Source: Salinisphaera dokdonensis
Lineage (GTDB): Bacteria > Pseudomonadota > Gammaproteobacteria > Nevskiales > Salinisphaeraceae
DNA: 64,000 nucleotides
NCBI RefSeq assembly: GCF_040361215.1
Contig: NZ_APND01000001.1
Span: 1,211,651 to 1,275,650, forward strand
Direction: 5' to 3'
The notes under the pieces were generated by a model. The model worked only from the letters and a program-made list of their open reading frames with translations, did no database searches and was not told the origin of the DNA. How positions within the stretch are numbered: the first letter of the stretch is position 1; every line of letters starts with the position of its first letter. A program made the position numbers and the translations under genes. Shown piece by piece: positions 1 to 8,444 of the stretch.

Positions 1-151
1 CTGCCCGTTCGAGAATGATGAAATCGGTGATTTCCTGCTCGCGCAGGCGGATACCGGCATTGATGCCCGAAAAACCTGCGCCAATGACGATCACATCGTG
101 GTCAACGGCCTCGCGATTGGCCTCGGACGTACGGGCGGACTGCTGCGGCAT
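1..151 (-). CDS. Flavin-containing monooxygenase, N-terminal fragment
   Basis: Only the first 50 residues lie in the window; the gene runs off the left edge. After a short leader the protein reads DVIVIGAGFSGINAGIRL and ends at IILERA. This is the N-terminal Rossmann fold (GxGxSG) that binds the FAD ADP moiety. The GAGFSGI form and the following LREQ...FIILERA strand resemble Baeyer-Villiger/flavin-containing monooxygenases, which oxidise ketones or nucleophilic heteroatoms with NADPH and O2. The fold is clear from the sequence; the subfamily is inference because the NADPH site and the family fingerprint lie outside the window. The 84 bases between this start and the permease stop show no obvious promoter. 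Confidence 0.7.
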   Translation of the reverse strand, partial: MPQQSARTSEANREAVDHDVIVIGAGFSGINAGIRLREQEITDFIILERA

Positions 152-234
152 GAAACCCTCCAGTCGGTTGCAACGCCGCAGTTAATACCGTTACATCGCA
201 CGCTGTCAATATTGGCAGCGGCGATCATCCGAGC

Positions 235-1506
235 CTAGTTCGAGGCGCGCGTCCTCGGCAGCACGAGATTCAGTGCCACGCCGAGCACGCCTGCAAGCGC
301 TATCCCCTCGAGCGTGAACTCGCCGGCCGAGAAGCTCAGGCCGCCCACGCCGGTAACGAGAATGATGCCGACCACCGCCAGATTGCGCGGCTCGGTGAGT
401 TCCTCGCCGGACTTGGCCAGGCTGTTCAGACCCACAACGATAATTGCGCCGAACAGCAGCACGATGATGCCGCCCATTACCGGGGTGGGAATGCTCGCCA
501 GCAGCGCGCCGAGCTTGCCGACAAAGGCGAATACGATCGCGAACCCGGCGGCCCAGGTCATCAGCGCCGGGTTGTAGGCCTTGGTGAGCGTGACCGCGCC
601 GGTGACTTCCGAATAGGTGGTGTTCGGCGGCCCGCCGAGCGCGGCAGCCACCGAGGTGGCGAGGCCATCGCCTAGCATGGTCCGATCGATGCCCGGGTCT
701 TTCAGGTAATCGCGCCCGGTCACCGACCGGATGGCGACCACATCGCCGAAATGCTCGATCGCGGGGGCAATCGCCACCGGGATCATGAACAGCACGGCCT
801 GCCAGTTCCATTCCGGCGCCACGAAGTTCGGCACCGCAAACCACGGCGCTTCGGCCACCGGCGCAAAGTCGACAAGGCCAAACGGCAGGCTCGCGATATA
901 CCCTGCCATCACGCCACAGATGATCGGCACCAGCGACAGGAAACCGCGTGCCAGCAGCGACACTGCCACGGTCACGGCCAGCGCGATGAAGGACACGAGC
1001 ATCGCCGGTCCGGACGCCACGAGCTGGGCCTCGCCGTTACCGTCGAGGCCCATGGCCAGGTTCACCGCGACCGGGGCCAGCACAAGGCCGATCACCATGA
1101 TCACCGGCCCGGTCACGATCGTGGGCAGCAGCCGGGTGACCACGCCCACGCCGCGCAGGCGGATGACCAGGCTCAACAACATGTACACCACGCCCGCGGC
1201 CATCAGCCCGCAGAGCGTGCCTGGGATACCCCAGGTCTCGACGCCATAGATGATCGGCGCGATGAAAGCGAACGACGACGCCAGAAACACGGGCACGCGG
1301 CCACGGGTGACCATCTGGAAAATCAGCGTACCGACACCAGCCGTGAACAGCGCCACGTTGGGGTCCAGGCCCGTGAGCAACGGCACCAGCACCAGCGAGC
1401 CAAAGGCCACGAACAGCATCTGCGCGCCGAGCAGGCCGTCGCGGGCACGAAAACGGTAGGCGCTGGCCTCGGCGTCGGGCCGTGCGTCGAACTCACCCGT
1501 CGACAT
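235..1506 (-). CDS. uraA: Uracil/xanthine permease, NCS2 family
   Basis: A 423-residue polytopic inner-membrane protein of the nucleobase:cation symporter-2 family. About 12-14 hydrophobic segments are visible, with family-like stretches GVETWGIPGTL near the N-terminus, the transport-domain run AIAPAIEHFGDVVAI, and GGPPNTTYSEVTGAVTLTK. The GxxxHxGD-like and N-TTY elements belong to the substrate-binding TM8-TM10 region. It lies 86 nt downstream of the uracil phosphoribosyltransferase gene on the same strand, so uptake of uracil coupled to its conversion to UMP is the likely role. I chose the ATG at 1506 because GGGAAG stands 7 nt upstream; an in-frame ATG at 1521 and a TTG at 1524 are alternatives. 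Xanthine or another nucleobase is possible; the neighbour favours uracil. Confidence 0.9.
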   Translation of the reverse strand: MSTGEFDARPDAEASAYRFRARDGLLGAQMLFVAFGSLVLVPLLTGLDPNVALFTAGVGTLIFQMVTRGRVPVFLASSFAFIAPIIYGVETWGIPGTLCGLMAAGVVYMLLSLVIRLRGVGVVTRLLPTIVTGPVIMVIGLVLAPVAVNLAMGLDGNGEAQLVASGPAMLVSFIALAVTVAVSLLARGFLSLVPIICGVMAGYIASLPFGLVDFAPVAEAPWFAVPNFVAPEWNWQAVLFMIPVAIAPAIEHFGDVVAIRSVTGRDYLKDPGIDRTMLGDGLATSVAAALGGPPNTTYSEVTGAVTLTKAYNPALMTWAAGFAIVFAFVGKLGALLASIPTPVMGGIIVLLFGAIIVVGLNSLAKSGEELTEPRNLAVVGIILVTGVGGLSFSAGEFTLEGIALAGVLGVALNLVLPRTRASN

Positions 1507-1592
1507 ATTGTTACTTCCCATCAAAAGTCCGGCTCAAAAGACCGAACTGGCGAGACACGCAGAAAACGGGCCAATAGCCCGCTGCTGCATCG

Positions 1593-2225
1593 CTATTTGG
1601 TGCCGTACATCCGGTCGCCGGCGTCGCCCAGTCCGGGGCGGATATAGCCATGTTCGTCCAGGCGCTCGTCGATGGCCGCGGTAAACACCGGCACGTCCGG
1701 GTGCGCCTCGCGCAGGGCCTTCACGCCTTCCGGCGCGGCCAGCAGGCAAAGGAACTTCATGTTCTTTGCGCCCTGCTTCTTGAGATGCGTGATCGCGGCG
1801 ATCGCCGAATTGCCCGTAGCGAGCATCGGATCGACCACGATCACTCGCCGCTCCTCGATGTCCTGCGGTACCTTGCAGTAGTACTCGACTGCCTGCAGCG
1901 ATTCCGGATCGCGGAACATGCCGATATGGCCGACACGCGCCGAGGGCATCAGCTCGACCATGCCTTCCAGCAGGCCGTTACCCGCGCGCAGGATCGACAC
2001 GAAGCACAGCTTCTTGCCGGCCAGGGTCGGCGCGTCCATTTCCTGCAGGGGCGTTTCGATCGTCTCGGTGGTGAGCTCGAGATCGCGGGTGATCTCGTAG
2101 GTCAGCAGATGGGCAACCTCGCGCAGCAGGCTGCGGAACTTCTGGGTCGACGAGTTCTTGCGCCGCATCAAGGTCAATTTGTGCGCGATCAGCGGATGAT
2201 TGATGACGGTGACGTTGTCGTCCAT
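1593..2225 (-). CDS. upp: Uracil phosphoribosyltransferase
   Basis: A cytosolic 210-residue enzyme converting uracil and PRPP to UMP and pyrophosphate in pyrimidine salvage. The start MDDNVTVINHPLIAHKLTLM is typical of the family. The PRPP-binding loop is VVDPMLATGNSA, and the uracil-binding C-terminal part DEHGYIRPGLGDAGDR precedes the end MYGTK. Length matches the family (about 208 residues). The ATG at 2225 has GAGGAAG 7 nt upstream. The frame remains open further upstream, but that stretch has no family similarity. It is the promoter-proximal gene of a upp-uraA unit. Confidence 0.97.
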   Translation of the reverse strand: MDDNVTVINHPLIAHKLTLMRRKNSSTQKFRSLLREVAHLLTYEITRDLELTTETIETPLQEMDAPTLAGKKLCFVSILRAGNGLLEGMVELMPSARVGHIGMFRDPESLQAVEYYCKVPQDIEERRVIVVDPMLATGNSAIAAITHLKKQGAKNMKFLCLLAAPEGVKALREAHPDVPVFTAAIDERLDEHGYIRPGLGDAGDRMYGTK

Positions 2226-2356
2226 TGGGCAGCTTCCTCGTACAACAGCAGCGATATCGGTGCGAACGCGCGCATTAGACCTTATCCAGCGCGCGATCTG
2301 AACCCTAGTTTGTGCGCCACCGATCGCAAGCGCGGCAGAAACGCACCGAGCCGGCA

Positions 2357-3298
2357 TCACCGCTGAGCGTCATCCTCGCGAAAACGGGCGGCCTGCGCGA
2401 CCAGCCAGTCGGCAAACGCGGCGGCCACGGGCGGCGCCTCGCCGCGTGCCGGCATCAGCAGATCGTAGGAAAACGGCGACACCAGCGCGAAGCGATCGCC
2501 AAACGGGCGCACCAGCACACCGCTGGCCAACCGATCCGCGGCGAGCACGCTCGAAGTCAGCGCCACGCCGCGCCCGGCGATCGCCTGATCCAGTGCCAGC
2601 CCGAACAACGAATAACGCCGATGCACGGGCACGGCCACCTCGGGTGCGCCGGCGGCATCCAGCCAGGCTCGCCAGCCTGGAAACAACTCCGCCTGGTTCG
2701 ACAGCCAGGTCACATGCAGCAACGTGTGGTGCGCCAGATCCGCGGGCGTGTCGAGCGGCGGCCCCTGCTCCAGCAGCGCCGGCGAACACACGGGAAAAAG
2801 CGTTTCGCTCATCAGTTGCCGGCTGTGCACGCCCGGCCATGGACCCTGCCCGTAGCGGATGGTCAGCTGCGCGCGGTCGGCACGCCAGGCAGGTTCGACC
2901 AGATTCGCGCTGGCTTCGAGCGCAAGATCCACACCCGGGTGGCTGGCCTCGAAATCGACCAGGCGCGGCAACAGCCAATGCTGGATAAGCGAAGGCGATG
3001 CGCTGACCGTCAACGGCAGCGCCGTCGGCGAAACAGTGCGGGCCGCTTCCACGCTGCGTGAGAGCGCAGCAAAGGCATCGCCCGCCTCCTCGGCCAACAG
3101 TGCACCGCGTACGGTCAGGCTGACGCCATGCGGATGACGGATGAACAGCGCGGTGCCCAGCACCGTTTCCAACTGCTTGACGTGGCGGCTGATCGCGCCC
3201 GGCGTCACATGCAGCTCACCGGCCGCGGCCTTAAAGCTTTCATGGCGCGCCGCGAACACAAAGGCACGCAAGGCGTTGAGAGGCAGCCGCTCGACCAC
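2357..3298 (-). CDS. LysR-family transcriptional regulator (GcvA-like)
   Basis: About 313 residues. The N-terminal winged helix-turn-helix reads LPLNALRAFVFAARHESFKA, followed by ELHVTPGAISRHVKQLE, then a periplasmic-binding-like effector domain. The PLNALRAF opening is typical of the GcvA subgroup. Start choice: family comparison puts the start a few residues before LPLN, so I use the GTG at 3298 (GTG at 3295 is as good; an AGGA lies about 14 nt upstream). The frame can be extended to a GTG at 3346, which has no ribosome site. It is transcribed away from an EamA-family transporter whose ATG lies about 100 bases off, so it probably controls that gene. The effector is not evident. Confidence 0.88.
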   Translation of the reverse strand: MVERLPLNALRAFVFAARHESFKAAAGELHVTPGAISRHVKQLETVLGTALFIRHPHGVSLTVRGALLAEEAGDAFAALSRSVEAARTVSPTALPLTVSASPSLIQHWLLPRLVDFEASHPGVDLALEASANLVEPAWRADRAQLTIRYGQGPWPGVHSRQLMSETLFPVCSPALLEQGPPLDTPADLAHHTLLHVTWLSNQAELFPGWRAWLDAAGAPEVAVPVHRRYSLFGLALDQAIAGRGVALTSSVLAADRLASGVLVRPFGDRFALVSPFSYDLLMPARGEAPPVAAAFADWLVAQAARFREDDAQR

Positions 3299-3342
3299 GA
3301 GTGTTGAGTTTTCCTGAGCCTGGGTCGCCAGTTTAATGGTTT

Positions 3343-3356
3343 GCACAGCTTTGTGC
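3343..3356. promoter_or_regulatory. Inverted repeat in the LysR/EamA divergent region
   Basis: GCACA, four bases, TGTGC: a perfect 5-bp inverted repeat between the two divergent genes, where a LysR regulator would bind. It overlaps the alternative upstream GTG start of the regulator, a further reason to prefer the downstream start. The operator role is inference. Confidence 0.35.
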
Positions 3357-3401
3357 CCGGTGCTTTGCTGTGCGCCTATTCTCTAGGCCGACCGCATTCC
3401 C

Positions 3402-4361
3402 ATGAGCACGCGCGCAGACACTCTCAAACCCGCCTATCCGCAGGCAACGCGACGTGCGCTCGATATGCAGGGCAGCCTGCTAATGCTTGTGTTCTGCCTG
3501 GCGCTTGGCCTGCAGCAGGTCGCAATCAAATGGGTGGCTGCGGATATCGCGCCGCTGGCGCAGATTGCGATTCGCTCAACGCTGGCCGCGTTTCTGGTCA
3601 TGGGCGTGGCCTATGCGCGCGGCGTGCGGCTGGCCGATGCGCGCGCCGTATTCTGGCCCGGGGTGGCTGTGGGGCTGGGTTTCGCCAGCGAGTTCTGCTT
3701 CGTAGCGCTCGGGCTGGGCTATACCACGGCCTCCCATATGTCGGTGTTCCTCTATACCGCGCCGGTCTTCGCCGCGCTCGGCTTGCATTTTCTCGTGCCC
3801 GGCGAGCAACTGGGCCTGCGTCACTGGGTCGGTATCGCGATCGCCTTCATCGGTATAATTCTCGCTATGGCGCCGACCGGCGAAAGCGCCGGCGGGCCGG
3901 CGGTGTCGTCGCTGATCATCGGCGATATTCTCGGCACGATGGCCGGCATGGGCTGGGCCGCCACCACCGTCGTCATCCGCACCACGAAGCTGTCGGAACA
4001 GCCTCCGACGCTGACGTTGTCCTATCAGCTGGTGATCGCGGGGCTGTTGCTGTTGCCGTTCGCAGCGCTGATGGGCGACCTGTCGGATATCAACGTCACC
4101 GGCCCCGTACTCGCCAGCATGACCTTCCAGACGCTCGGCATTGCCTTCGCGGTTCTGCTGCTGTGGTTCGCGCTGCTGCGGCGCTACCTCGCCTCGCGGC
4201 TGGGCGTGTTCTCGTTCCTGTCGCCGGTGTTCGGCGTACTGTTCGGCGCCCTGCTACTCGGCGAGGCGCTGACCTGGAACTTCATTGTGGGCGGTGTGGC
4301 GATCATCAGTGGCGTGATCGTGGTGAGTGCGCCTGCGAAACGGCGTGCGCCGGTGCGATAG
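3402..4361 (+). CDS. EamA/DMT-superfamily transporter
   Basis: 319 residues with about ten hydrophobic segments in two EamA repeats. The first repeat begins at GSLLMLVFCLALGLQQVAIKW and the second at GDILGTMAGMGWAATTVVIR. Members of the drug/metabolite transporter superfamily export amino acids, metabolites or drugs across the inner membrane. The second repeat ends with SRLGVFSFLSPVFGVLFGALLLGE, the usual EamA pattern, followed by a basic tail PAKRRAPVR. The ATG at 3402 begins MSTRADTL. The gene is divergent from the LysR regulator, its probable controller. The substrate cannot be read from sequence. Confidence 0.9.
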   Translation: MSTRADTLKPAYPQATRRALDMQGSLLMLVFCLALGLQQVAIKWVAADIAPLAQIAIRSTLAAFLVMGVAYARGVRLADARAVFWPGVAVGLGFASEFCFVALGLGYTTASHMSVFLYTAPVFAALGLHFLVPGEQLGLRHWVGIAIAFIGIILAMAPTGESAGGPAVSSLIIGDILGTMAGMGWAATTVVIRTTKLSEQPPTLTLSYQLVIAGLLLLPFAALMGDLSDINVTGPVLASMTFQTLGIAFAVLLLWFALLRRYLASRLGVFSFLSPVFGVLFGALLLGEALTWNFIVGGVAIISGVIVVSAPAKRRAPVR

Positions 4362-4460
4362 CGCTCGAACTCCGAGGTGAGCCACCCTGCTTCGGCAATC
4401 CAGACTCTGCGGTTCAAGGCCTCCGGCCTTACCCCACTCACGAGTTAGTCGAACCTTTTA

Positions 4461-4530
4461 TTTCGCACTGCTGTGCGACTCACTTTCTTTTGCTTGTCCA
4501 AAAGAAAGTAAGCAAAGAAAAAGACACCCA
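4461..4530 (+). repeat. Two-hairpin intergenic repeat, copy 1
   Basis: A small hairpin at 4463-4478 (TCGCAC, loop TGCT, GTGCGA) is followed by a 4-nt spacer. A larger hairpin lies at 4483-4508 (CTTTCTTTTG, loop CTTGTC, CAAAAGAAAG). The flank continues TAAGCAAAGAAAAAGACACCC. The same design recurs inverted at 4981-5054 and direct at 63896-63950. CAAAAGAAAG-type repeats occur between genes in various gammaproteobacteria, from memory. Confidence 0.8.
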
Positions 4531-4980
4531 GCACGGCGCCGGCTACGCCGGTGGCACTCCGATGCTCGCGGCGAAGGGATGCGGCCAGAACTCGGATCGC
4601 GTTGGCGATCCTCAGACAGCTGGCCGCACCGGCGCAGTGCGCCGGGCACCCTTCGCCACTGCGCGTCTCCGTCGCCGTGCAAAGGGGGCAATAGAGGCAG
4701 TACAGCCGTACCCCAAGCCCTAGAAACTGCAGAGTTGAAGTTAGGGCGGTTGCCCGTAACCCTGAAGAATCACGCCTTGGGCTAACCCGGCCTACGTAGA
4801 TCGGGACACTTAAGCGAGCAAAAGCGAGCTTTCTGTATTGGGGCCCCTTGGGCGTAGCGCCGAGCAGTGGAGACCGAAAGCGGAAGCAGACAGCCGGATG
4901 TCTGAGCGAAGCGAGTTTCCGGCTGGCCCGCTTTCGGCCGGAGCCGCGCGGGGTATCGGCGCGTAGCGCCGACGCAAGAC

Positions 4981-5054
4981 GGGGTGTCTTTTGTTTTGGT
5001 GCCTTTTATTTGGACAAACAAATAAAAGACACTCGCGCAGCAGCGCGAAACCCC
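4981..5054 (-). repeat. Two-hairpin intergenic repeat, copy 2 (inverted)
   Basis: Read on the minus strand, a small hairpin TCGCGC/GCGCGA with a 4-nt loop (5033-5048) is followed by a 4-nt spacer. Then comes the large hairpin CTTTTATTTG, loop TTTGTC, CAAATAAAAG (5003-5028). It continues with ...CAAAACAAAAGACACCCC, which resembles the flank of copy 1. Copies 1 and 2 point toward each other and bound the interior of the gene-free region. Confidence 0.8.
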
Positions 5055-5185
5055 AAGCCGACCAGACCGTTCCCGTTGATTCAGGCGCTCCCGGATAGGG
5101 CCTCATTCTTATTCGCCCAAGATTGCGACTGAAGATGATCCTGGAAGCAATGGACACGGCCCGAGCCTAACCCGAGTTATCGTCG

Positions 5186-6076
5186 CTAATGCTTAGTGGC
5201 ATAAGCGCCCTCGGTCTTCTCGACCAGCTCGTCGATCATCTTCAGATGATGGCTGTTGTTCTGCTGCCAGGGATGAAAACCATAGCGAAAGTACGACGCC
5301 CACTCGGGAAGCTGCCGGCGTAGCACGCCGGGGCGACCGAACAGCGTGTTGAACACGCGCAGATGGCCACGCCAACCCTCTTTCCTGCATTCGTCGCTGG
5401 CCTGGGTCATGCGGTAATAGAAATACGCCACCAGCGGCCAGAAGATCGTTGTCGCGGCCACCATGCCGGCGGCGCGCTCGGCATAGGCGATCGGACCGCG
5501 GCCCACGCAACGATCGTAGACATCGAAGGCGACCGACTTGTGCTCGATCTCTTCGAGCGCATGCCACTGCCACATGCGCGTGTAGTCTTCCTGCGAGCCG
5601 ACGATGGCGTCCGGGTTATCGAGGATCGAGTTGCCCATGAGCGCCGTGAAGTGCTCGAGCGCGATCGTGGCCGACAGCGGGAACGAGCGCGGCGTGCGCT
5701 TCTTGATGGAGCCCAGAAACGACCAGACGAAGGCGTCCAGCTGCTCGGCCGGCAGGCCCTGGCGCGTCATGAGATCGTTGTATTCCTTGTGTTCGCGGCT
5801 GTGGATCGCCTCCTGGCCGATGAATGCCGTGGCGGCCTTTTTCAGGTCCGGGTCCGGGATCTCTTCGCGGTAATCGCGCACGGCATCGATGAACATGCGC
5901 TCGCCGGCGGGAAAGAACAGCGACAGCGCATTCATGAACTGGGTCATGTGCGCGCCGAGCTTGTGCCAGTCGTGGATACGGTCTTCGGGCGGCAGAAAAT
6001 GCAGGTCGCGGCGTTCGGGCACCACATCGGGCTTGCCGTCGTCGGTGTGCTTGATCTGTTCTGCAGGTGTGGCCAT
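5186..6076 (-). CDS. Metal-dependent hydrolase, ferritin-like (PF10118 / COG3687)
   Basis: 296 residues. Family members are predicted membrane-associated di-iron proteins with a ferritin-like helical bundle. Carboxylate/histidine pairs are visible at GQEAIHSREHKEYN and WHALEEIEHKSVAFDVYD, and an earlier glutamate at GERMFIDAVRDYR. A hydrophobic stretch MVAATTIFWPLVAYFYYR follows the last motif. The ATG at 6076 begins MATPAEQIKHTDDGK. It stands alone between the structured-repeat region and the TRAP operon. The reaction is not established for the family, so the hydrolase name is conventional only. Confidence 0.85.
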   Translation of the reverse strand: MATPAEQIKHTDDGKPDVVPERRDLHFLPPEDRIHDWHKLGAHMTQFMNALSLFFPAGERMFIDAVRDYREEIPDPDLKKAATAFIGQEAIHSREHKEYNDLMTRQGLPAEQLDAFVWSFLGSIKKRTPRSFPLSATIALEHFTALMGNSILDNPDAIVGSQEDYTRMWQWHALEEIEHKSVAFDVYDRCVGRGPIAYAERAAGMVAATTIFWPLVAYFYYRMTQASDECRKEGWRGHLRVFNTLFGRPGVLRRQLPEWASYFRYGFHPWQQNNSHHLKMIDELVEKTEGAYATKH

Positions 6077-6254
6077 GGCTCCTCCGAGATCAAAGGTTCG
6101 AGATCATCGATATCGAGCTTTAGAAAATCCTCCGTTTCACATGCAGAGTCAACTCCGCAATTCCACGGAGCATCTCTATCCGGCCACCTGCTGCGCCTTC
6201 ATGGATCACTGCGAACCAATAGCCCACCTGGGCTCCGGCGCGCCGCGAAAAAAC

Positions 6255-8444
6255 CTAGGCGCTCCGTGCCGGAGCCGAGCGGGCCTTGCCGCCCCCGCCC
6301 ATCGCAAACAGCACCACCGCAACCAGCGCGCCGACCCCATCGCTGATCCAGCCCGGATAAATGAGCGCCAAGGCGCCCGCGAGCGCAAGCAGACGCCATC
6401 CGGTAGCCAGTTCGCGGCGCAGATAGCCTTCCACCGCGACCGCGAGAAGCAGTACGCCGACGATGCCGGTCGCGGCCACGGTGGCGACATTCAACCAGGT
6501 CGCATCGATCATCAGCATGCTGTGCGCGAACACGAACATGTACGGCACCACGAAGCCCGCGATCGCCAGCTTCATGGCCTGCACGCCGGTCGCGTTCGGC
6601 GAGCCGCCGGAAATGCCCGCGCTGGCATAGGCCGCGAGCGCGACGGGCGGCGTGAGATTGGCGAAGATGCCGAAATAGAACACGAACATATGGGCCACGA
6701 AGATGGCCGTTTCGTTGGACCCGGCCAGTTCGCGGAACAACGGCAGGTTGAGCAGGATCGGCGCGGCCATGGTCGAGGTGATGATGTAGCAGGGGATACT
6801 GGGCAGCCCCATGCCGAGCACGATCGACGCACCCATGGTCAGCGCCAGCGTGACCAACAGCCGCAGCATCTCGGAGGGGATCGCCTGGCCGAGGCTGACC
6901 ACCGCATCCGCCGCATCGAGCGCGATGCCGGTCAGCGTCGCGATGCCCACGACGATGCCCACCGCCGCACAGGCGATCGCGACCGGGATCGAGTTGCGCA
7001 CGCCTTCGGTCATGGCATCGCGACAGTCGGCGATATCCATCACTTCGGCCTGTAGACCCAGGCTCGTGCGGATCGCATTGATCGCGACCGGCAGCGCAAT
7101 GATCGCGAACAGCCAGAGCCGATCCGGGGGCAGCCCCGGTAACGTGCGGCCGTCGACGAGCGCCCAGATCTGCGGCTCGAACACGAGCGCGATCAGAACG
7201 AGCGTCAGCCCCACGACCACCCGGCGCGTGCCGCAGATCAGCACCGTCGCGGCCACCGACCAGAAGGCCGCAAAAAACGGCGCCCGGCCGTCGAAGATCA
7301 GCCACAGCAATATCACCATCGGCAGCAGCAGATGGCCGCGCTCCAGCAACACGGACTTGAGCGGCGTCAGCTCGGAGCGCGGAATGCCTTCCAGCCCGTT
7401 GCGCAGCGCGCGCAGATGCACCTGGAACAGAATGCCGAGATAGAACAGCAGCGCCGGAATGATGCCGGCGAGCATGATCTGGGTGTAGGGCACGCCCAGC
7501 ACCTCGGCCATGATGAAGGCCGCCGCGCCCATGATCGGCGGCAGGATCTGGCCACCCACGCTGGCCGCGGCCTCGACCGCACCCGCGAAATTGGCCTTGT
7601 AGCCGGTGCGCTTCATCAGCGGAATCGTGAACGCGCCGGTCGTAACCACGTTCGCGATCGCCGAGCCGTTGATCGAACCCAGAAACCCACTCGCGACCAC
7701 GGCCACCTTGGCCGGCCCGCCTCGGCTGGGCCCGGCAAGCGCCAGCGCCAGATCGTTGAACAGCCGCCCCAGCCCGGACTTGACCAGGAAGGCGCCGAAC
7801 AGAATGAACAGGATGATATAGCTCGCCGAGACCGCGATCGCCGTACCGAGCAGGCCTTCAGTTATGTAGACCAGATGCGACACGATCTGGCGCGTCGTCG
7901 CCAGCACGATATCGCCGTTGAGCTCCGGGTAGAACGACAGCTTGGCGTAGAAGCCGTACGCCACGAACAGTACCGCCAGCCCCGGCAGCCCCCAGCCGGT
8001 CACGCGACGCGCCGCGTCGATAACCAAAGCGAGCGCGACCAGCCCGACGATCATGTCGAGCGTATTGATGCGCCCGGCCGACGCGATCACCCGGTCGGCC
8101 GCGAACACCATATAGACGCCGATCGCGAACGCCAGAACGGCGCAGATCACGTCGCCCCAGGCCACCCGCTCGCGTGAACCGCGCATCGCCCACGGGTAGA
8201 TGATGAAAGTCAGCCCGAGCAGCACATAGAGATGGATGCTGCGCTGGACCACGTCGACCAGCGGCCCCGAGAACGACGTATACAGATGAAACAGCGCGAG
8301 CATCACGCTCACAACGACGACGAACTGTGTCACCCGCCTGGGCAGCGAATGACGCACCCGGCTTTCGACGTCGTATTTTTCCAGGGTTTCCGGGTCGACG
8401 ATTTCCGGTTCGGCCGGCTCGGCGTGGCGGGTATCGGAACTCAT
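6255..8444 (-). CDS. TRAP transporter permease, fused 4TM/12TM subunits
   Basis: 729 residues. An N-terminal DctQ-like part of about four membrane helices is fused to a DctM-like part, the arrangement typical of TAXI-type TRAP systems. Landmarks are VKSGLGRLFNDLALALAGPSRGGPAKVAVVASGFLGSINGSAIANV and AAASVGGQILPPIMGAAAFIMAE (quoted in parts: GFLGSINGSAIANV, GGQILPPIMGAAAF), the two hallmark DctM loops. It imports an organic solute using the Na+ or H+ gradient. Its ATG overlaps the stop of the DUF1850 gene by 4 nt (ATGA). The TAXI binding lipoprotein lies just upstream, so the three genes form one operon. The substrate is unknown; TAXI systems often carry dicarboxylates or glutamate-like solutes. 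Confidence 0.93.
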   Translation of the reverse strand: MSSDTRHAEPAEPEIVDPETLEKYDVESRVRHSLPRRVTQFVVVVSVMLALFHLYTSFSGPLVDVVQRSIHLYVLLGLTFIIYPWAMRGSRERVAWGDVICAVLAFAIGVYMVFAADRVIASAGRINTLDMIVGLVALALVIDAARRVTGWGLPGLAVLFVAYGFYAKLSFYPELNGDIVLATTRQIVSHLVYITEGLLGTAIAVSASYIILFILFGAFLVKSGLGRLFNDLALALAGPSRGGPAKVAVVASGFLGSINGSAIANVVTTGAFTIPLMKRTGYKANFAGAVEAAASVGGQILPPIMGAAAFIMAEVLGVPYTQIMLAGIIPALLFYLGILFQVHLRALRNGLEGIPRSELTPLKSVLLERGHLLLPMVILLWLIFDGRAPFFAAFWSVAATVLICGTRRVVVGLTLVLIALVFEPQIWALVDGRTLPGLPPDRLWLFAIIALPVAINAIRTSLGLQAEVMDIADCRDAMTEGVRNSIPVAIACAAVGIVVGIATLTGIALDAADAVVSLGQAIPSEMLRLLVTLALTMGASIVLGMGLPSIPCYIITSTMAAPILLNLPLFRELAGSNETAIFVAHMFVFYFGIFANLTPPVALAAYASAGISGGSPNATGVQAMKLAIAGFVVPYMFVFAHSMLMIDATWLNVATVAATGIVGVLLLAVAVEGYLRRELATGWRLLALAGALALIYPGWISDGVGALVAVVLFAMGGGGKARSAPARSA

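Larger units (their letters stand above)
4362..5185. other. Gene-free region of about 820 bp carrying structured repeats
   Basis: No convincing coding frame is present: short open frames here overlap inverted repeats and match no family I know. It holds two inverted copies of a two-hairpin repeat (4461-4530 and 4981-5054) bounding about 450 bases of GC-rich sequence. That interior is rich in short palindromes such as GGCGTAGCGCC-type motifs and contains no protein gene I can recognise. Bases 4420-4432 also form a small GGCC...GGCC dyad. Confidence 0.6.

Noticed and set aside
4461..5054. Could the inverted repeats be an insertion sequence with a transposase
   Set aside because: No transposase-like frame (no DDE, HUH or serine-recombinase motif) lies between them; only a non-autonomous element remains possible.
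4468..5160. Several short open frames of 70-120 codons in the gene-free region
   Set aside because: They run through the structured repeats and read Arg/Pro/Ser-rich sequence without family similarity or ribosome sites.
6229..6250. AGCCCA-CC-TGGGCT dyad after the fused TRAP permease as a terminator
   Set aside because: The T-run on the minus strand precedes the stem instead of following it, so it is not a standard terminator.
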